64,000 nt of DNA from Paenibacillus methanolicus (GTDB lineage: Bacteria; Bacillota; Bacilli; Paenibacillales; Paenibacillaceae). The DNA lies in contig NZ_VNHS01000008.1 of assembly GCF_008124765.1 (NCBI RefSeq), positions 372,001-436,000 of the forward strand, in the 5' to 3' direction. A program made the translations under genes and the position numbers. The notes beneath the pieces were generated by a model. It was not told the origin of the DNA, made no database searches, and worked only from the letters and a program-made list of their open reading frames with translations. Below, one piece after another: positions 60,965 through 64,000 of the stretch (position 1 is its first letter; each line of letters starts with the position of its first letter).

Positions 60965-62169
60965 CGGTCAACCACCTTCTTTCCCGTCCGGATTTGCCCT
61001 AGCTGGGTCGAGAGAAACAGAATGAACAGCAGCAGCACGACGCCCGTCCCGATGACGGAGCCGTTCACCGAGATGCCCATCTCGCTAAGCGTCAAATAGA
61101 TGGTCAAGCCCGACACGGTCAGCACGTTCTCGGAGAAATTTTGTACCGCGATCGTTTTGCCGGCGCCGATCAAGCTCTTGCCCTCTTCCTGCAGCATCGT
61201 ATTGAGCGGAATAACGAAGATGCCGCCGAAAAGTCCGATCAAGAAAAGCAGCGCGATCGTCAGCCACAGCGTGTTCGTGAATGCCGCCGACATGACCATG
61301 GCCACCATCAGGAGCCCGAAATAGAACGCGCGATGCAGCTTGCCGGCCGGCACCCAGCGCGGCGTAATGAAGGCGCTCGCCACGACGCCGATTGCCGTTA
61401 TGCCGATCATCATCGACTGCTGGTCGGTATCGGTGATGCCTAGATTCAACGGCAGCCAAGCAATGAGCGCGATGCGAAGCACGGCCGCCGTCAACCAGAA
61501 CGAACCCGTCCCGATGAGCGAGAACCGGCTGCGCGAATTGCGGAACAGCGTGCCTGCATCACGCAGAAACTGCCTCGCTTCCACGCCGTATCGAATCGAG
61601 GCATCCCCCCCGCGGGCAGGTACGAGAAGCGTCATCGCCAAGGAGATCAGGAAGACCGCCAAGCAGACCAAAATAGCCGGCAGGTCCGAATTTTGCGCCA
61701 GAAAACCGCCGGCTACCGTACCGAGCAAGATTGCCAGAATGGTCGATCCTTCGACCTTCGCGTTCGCCCGCAGCAGCTCGTCCTCCGTGGAGGTCAGTTC
61801 GGTCAGAATTCCGTATTTAGCCGGTGAATACGCCACCGCGCCGATCCCTACGAACAGATAGCAGAGCGCCGGCGGCAAGCCCAGCAACAGCAGCGCTATG
61901 CCGGCGGCTTTAAGCAAATTGCCGATGAGCAGCACGTGCGACTTCGCTTTCTTATCGGCAAACGCGCCGACGACCGGTGCCAGCAGCACGTACGCGCACA
62001 GAAAGGCAATCTGGATATAAGCGACCGTCGTATCCGGATTCTCAACGCCCTGCCGCTTCACCATGCCTACAATGAGAAAAAAGTTCAGATTATCGGCGAA
62101 CGCGCTCAAAAACTGCGTCAGCACGACCGCGTTCAGCGGCGATAACCATGTTCGTTGCCTTGAAGCCAT
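60961..62169 (-). CDS. MFS transporter, lysophospholipid transporter LplT-like
   Basis: From ATG 62169 the protein is 402 residues with twelve predicted membrane segments. It begins LSPLNAVVLTQFLSAFADNL and has FADKKAKSHVLLIGNLLKA between helices 2 and 3, VGAVAYSPAKYGILTEL-like patterns (here IGAVAYSPAKYGILTEL) and PLNTMLQEEGKSLIGAGKTI, all typical of LplT. LplT flips lysophosphatidylethanolamine inward; the usual partner acyltransferase (Aas) is absent, so the substrate is inferred. AAAGGA is upstream; the longer open frame runs through a terminator. Confidence 0.83.
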   Translation of the reverse strand: MASRQRTWLSPLNAVVLTQFLSAFADNLNFFLIVGMVKRQGVENPDTTVAYIQIAFLCAYVLLAPVVGAFADKKAKSHVLLIGNLLKAAGIALLLLGLPPALCYLFVGIGAVAYSPAKYGILTELTSTEDELLRANAKVEGSTILAILLGTVAGGFLAQNSDLPAILVCLAVFLISLAMTLLVPARGGDASIRYGVEARQFLRDAGTLFRNSRSRFSLIGTGSFWLTAAVLRIALIAWLPLNLGITDTDQQSMMIGITAIGVVASAFITPRWVPAGKLHRAFYFGLLMVAMVMSAAFTNTLWLTIALLFLIGLFGGIFVIPLNTMLQEEGKSLIGAGKTIAVQNFSENVLTVSGLTIYLTLSEMGISVNGSVIGTGVVLLLFILFLSTQLGQIRTGKKVVDR

Positions 62170-62263
62170 ACCCCAGCTCGTCCTTTCGCGACTTGATTGT
62201 TTCCATCCTCTTATCATATACCGAAACTTACACCAACTGGAAGCCCTCCCTTTGCGCGACGCA

Positions 62264-62296
62264 ACAAAAAACAGCATTCCATTGCGGAATGCTGTT
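62264..62296 (-). terminator. Terminator of the DUF4247 module
   Basis: AACAGCATTCC (62270-62280) pairs with GGAATGCTGTT (62286-62296), followed by a T-run on the minus strand. It ends the transcript from the right edge. Confidence 0.9.
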
Positions 62297-62329
62297 TGCC
62301 TAACGGGTCCGAATATAAAAGCCGCCTCT

Positions 62330-63079
62330 TCAGCGTCTCCGTCTTACTCTTCCGTAGCCGGATTTGGTACGGGGAACTTTGGATTTTCGCGGCGTTATCC
62401 AATCGTTAGACGGCTGTCCGCCCGACCCGTCCCTCGTAATCGTCCCGGGTCTTGACGGCTCCCGCTCGAATACATTGCCGCCGCTTCCCGGGCGGGTTGT
62501 CGTTCCGGCATTCCCTCCTCGCCTGTAGACCGAGCCTTGCTTCTGTACCGTAATCGGAGGTAGCGCCTTCTTCTCCCGAGCGGTAGGAGCCCGATAGCCG
62601 CCCGCGCTCGGTTTATACACGTCTCGCTGCGTATAGCCCCGGTAGCTTCCTCCCTTGTAACGTCCGTAATCGAACAGATCATCCAGCAGACTGGCCAGCA
62701 AATACCCTTGAAGGAAGCTCATGCTGTAGTTGTTCCGCACGTATTCCCTCGAACTGACCTCGATCAGCGTATCCGAAGGCAGCTGCTCGTCCTGTTGGAT
62801 GTGCACGATTCGGTCGGCATAGACGAGGAACATTCGATCATTGGCTGCGGGCGATTGCTGCTGCGGCGTCTGCTTGGCGATCAGCTCCTGAGCGGCTTCC
62901 ATCACCGTCGTGTCTGCCGCGCGATACACATAGGACGCGGCGTTGCCGCTTCCGTTCACGGACTCCAGCGGATACGACTGCTGGATCGTCTGGTTGATTC
63001 CCCCGCACGATGCCATCAAAGGAACGATTAGGCCTAGTATCAGTAGGATCTTGAGTACAAACGACCACTTCTGCCGCAC
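62330..63079 (-). CDS. DUF4247 lipoprotein
   Basis: The 249-residue protein has a type II signal peptide with lipobox LMASC (C25) and a folded part (about 30-140) with ADRIVHIQQDEQLPSDTLIE then SREYVRNNYSMSFLQGYL. The C-terminal hundred residues are Gly/Arg/Ser/Thr-rich and basic, ending GYGRVRRRR. It matches the DUF4247 family, which travels with DUF4178 and DUF350 proteins, as here. The function is unknown; the basic tail might bind wall polymers. It lies 13 bases from the DUF4178 gene. Confidence 0.85.
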   Translation of the reverse strand: MRQKWSFVLKILLILGLIVPLMASCGGINQTIQQSYPLESVNGSGNAASYVYRAADTTVMEAAQELIAKQTPQQQSPAANDRMFLVYADRIVHIQQDEQLPSDTLIEVSSREYVRNNYSMSFLQGYLLASLLDDLFDYGRYKGGSYRGYTQRDVYKPSAGGYRAPTAREKKALPPITVQKQGSVYRRGGNAGTTTRPGSGGNVFEREPSRPGTITRDGSGGQPSNDWITPRKSKVPRTKSGYGRVRRRR

Positions 63080-63092
63080 GTTCTTGCGCCTC

Positions 63093-63599
63093 CTAACTGC
63101 CTCTCAATACGCGCACGTCTGCCGGAAGGACGTCCTCGCCTTCGTACAGCATGAATCGGCCGTTCTGCCATTCCACCCGAAGCAGCTTGCGGCTGTCGGA
63201 CTGAAACTGCCATACATGCTGCTCCCCGCCCTGCATGAACGGCGTTCGCCCGACGACGGCAATGTCCCCCGAGAATTGTTCCTCCAAATGATAGATCGTT
63301 CCGTCCAACTCCAACGTCGTCGGCACCTCTTCCACGGAATCCAGCCTACCGTCGATCGGGGCGTAGAGCGCATAATCAATGCGTTCCCGCTCCTCGATCG
63401 CCAAATACCGAATGTCGACGCCGTCCTGCAGCGTGAGCACGGCTTGATTGCGCAGCCGGTTCTGCGTCCGCCCCACGACTTGATAGGTTACGAGCGACAC
63501 CTCGCATACGTCACCCGGCCCGATCTGCAGGACGCCGCGTTCCGCGCGCGGCGGCTCCGGCTTGGACACGATGTTCTTCAGTCGTTTAAACAGGCTCAT
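63093..63599 (-). CDS. DUF4178 domain protein
   Basis: The 168-residue soluble protein starts with a basic stretch (MSLFKRLKNIVSKPEPPR) and continues as a beta-rich domain with IGPGDVCEVSLVTYQVVGRT near 26-45, YLAIEERERIDYALYAPIDG near 65-84 and VWQFQSDSRKLLRVEWQNGR. It fits the DUF4178 family. The start ATG is 19 bases after the DUF350 gene. No enzymatic motif is visible. Confidence 0.85.
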   Translation of the reverse strand: MSLFKRLKNIVSKPEPPRAERGVLQIGPGDVCEVSLVTYQVVGRTQNRLRNQAVLTLQDGVDIRYLAIEERERIDYALYAPIDGRLDSVEEVPTTLELDGTIYHLEEQFSGDIAVVGRTPFMQGGEQHVWQFQSDSRKLLRVEWQNGRFMLYEGEDVLPADVRVLRGS

Positions 63600-63618
63600 C
63601 CCTTCGCACCTCCGTTGC

Positions 63619-63999
63619 CTATAGAAGCGCGCCGATAATAAGCGCGCCCGAGACGTGGAGGGAACCCGCGAGCAGCGCGTGCGACGACTTGCCCTCCTGC
63701 GCGCCCTGGTCCAGATCGATTCGCGCCGCGCTTCTTAGACCGATTCGGAATAAGCTTTCCAACACGAGCAAGATGACGAACGATATCGCCGAAACGATCA
63801 AAGCCTCGCCGAGCGCGTCCGACGTGGCGATCGACCTGGACAAAATATACGTTTGCGCGAGCAGTTTCAGGACGAACCGAATCGCAACCGCCGTATTCCC
63901 TCGTCTTATTTCATCCAAATCTTTATACCGCGTAAACCAAGCATCCACCGTCATTATAATCGCGAGCAGCACGACGCTAGCCGCAGTCCACACGAGCAT
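63619..63999 (-). CDS. DUF350 family membrane protein, possibly cut at the 5' end
   Basis: From the ATG at 63999 the protein is 126 residues with four hydrophobic stretches, including VWTAASVVLLAIIMTVDAWF, LIVSAISFVILLVLESLFRI and SLHVSGALIIGALL at the end. It fits the DUF350 (UPF0719) family of about 130 residues. The window ends one base before the start codon, so an earlier start outside cannot be ruled out. It heads the DUF350-DUF4178-DUF4247 transcript visible here. Confidence 0.8.
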   Translation of the reverse strand: MLVWTAASVVLLAIIMTVDAWFTRYKDLDEIRRGNTAVAIRFVLKLLAQTYILSRSIATSDALGEALIVSAISFVILLVLESLFRIGLRSAARIDLDQGAQEGKSSHALLAGSLHVSGALIIGALL

Positions 64000-64000
64000 G

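Overview
The window reads as chromosomal DNA of an endospore-forming Gram-positive bacterium of the Paenibacillaceae type (Paenibacillus/Cohnella-like). The protein set is Bacillota throughout (YlbF, YlbG, YlaN, YugN, YuaF/FloT, GerP, AcuA/AcuC, CcpA, GlgC+GlgD), base composition is moderately GC-rich, GTG and TTG starts with strong GGAGG sites are common, and sigma-A promoters and Rho-independent terminators are easy to see. No tRNA, rRNA operon, prophage, insertion sequence or CRISPR array was found. Gene density is high and most genes lie on the minus strand. The species is inferred from gene content only.

Layout. 1-8.3 kb (minus): a PHP phosphoesterase cut by the window edge, a LysR regulator, an unknown gene, ylbG-ylbF (RNase Y regulation), an XPB-type helicase with a separate partner protein, a CBS-domain protein and an M20 amidohydrolase. 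8.5-13.8 kb: yugN-ftsW, an Asp23-family protein, a Ca2+/H+ antiporter, ylaN, an HPr-like protein without its catalytic histidine, and an M29 aminopeptidase. 13.8-23.1 kb: a lipoprotein, a GAF-GGDEF diguanylate cyclase, rpsD with a structured leader, the yuaF-floT flotillin pair, and a class A penicillin-binding protein with FN3 repeats. 23.2-28.8 kb: a carbon-overflow block, acsA divergent from acuA-acuC, then mtnN and ccpA; a candidate cre site lies at the acsA start.

28.9-40.9 kb: a zinc-ribbon protein, VanZ-like and DJ-1/PfpI proteins, a PTS permease plus enzyme I (no HPr gene between them), a low-complexity F/S/Q-rich repeat protein, a CoA-binding protein, aroA and aroK, 6-phosphogluconate dehydrogenase and several unknown genes. 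40.9-43.8 kb: a spore germination locus, gerPA-PB-PC-PD-PE, a very small YjcZ-like membrane protein, and a divergent gene with a possible Hsp20-like domain. 43.9-51.8 kb: a PucR-type regulator and the glycogen operon glgB-glgC-glgD-glgA. 51.8-64 kb: a candidate structured RNA, acetyltransferases, an ArsR-type regulator divergent from an alcohol dehydrogenase and an aldo-keto reductase, an AraC regulator, a Tat-exported phosphoesterase, a phosphotransferase overlapping an LplT-like transporter, and a DUF4247-DUF4178-DUF350 module running into the right edge.

How the genes work together. Two themes stand out: control of central carbon flow (CcpA, AcsA with its acetylation switch AcuA/AcuC, PTS, glycogen synthesis, pentose phosphate pathway) and the cell envelope and spore (FtsW, class A PBP, flotillin, GerP). 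Most of the window is conserved core genome. The parts least explained by known families are the F/S/Q repeat protein, the three-way-junction RNA candidate near 52.0-52.1 kb, the HPr-like protein, the divergent EPSP synthase and the DUF module.
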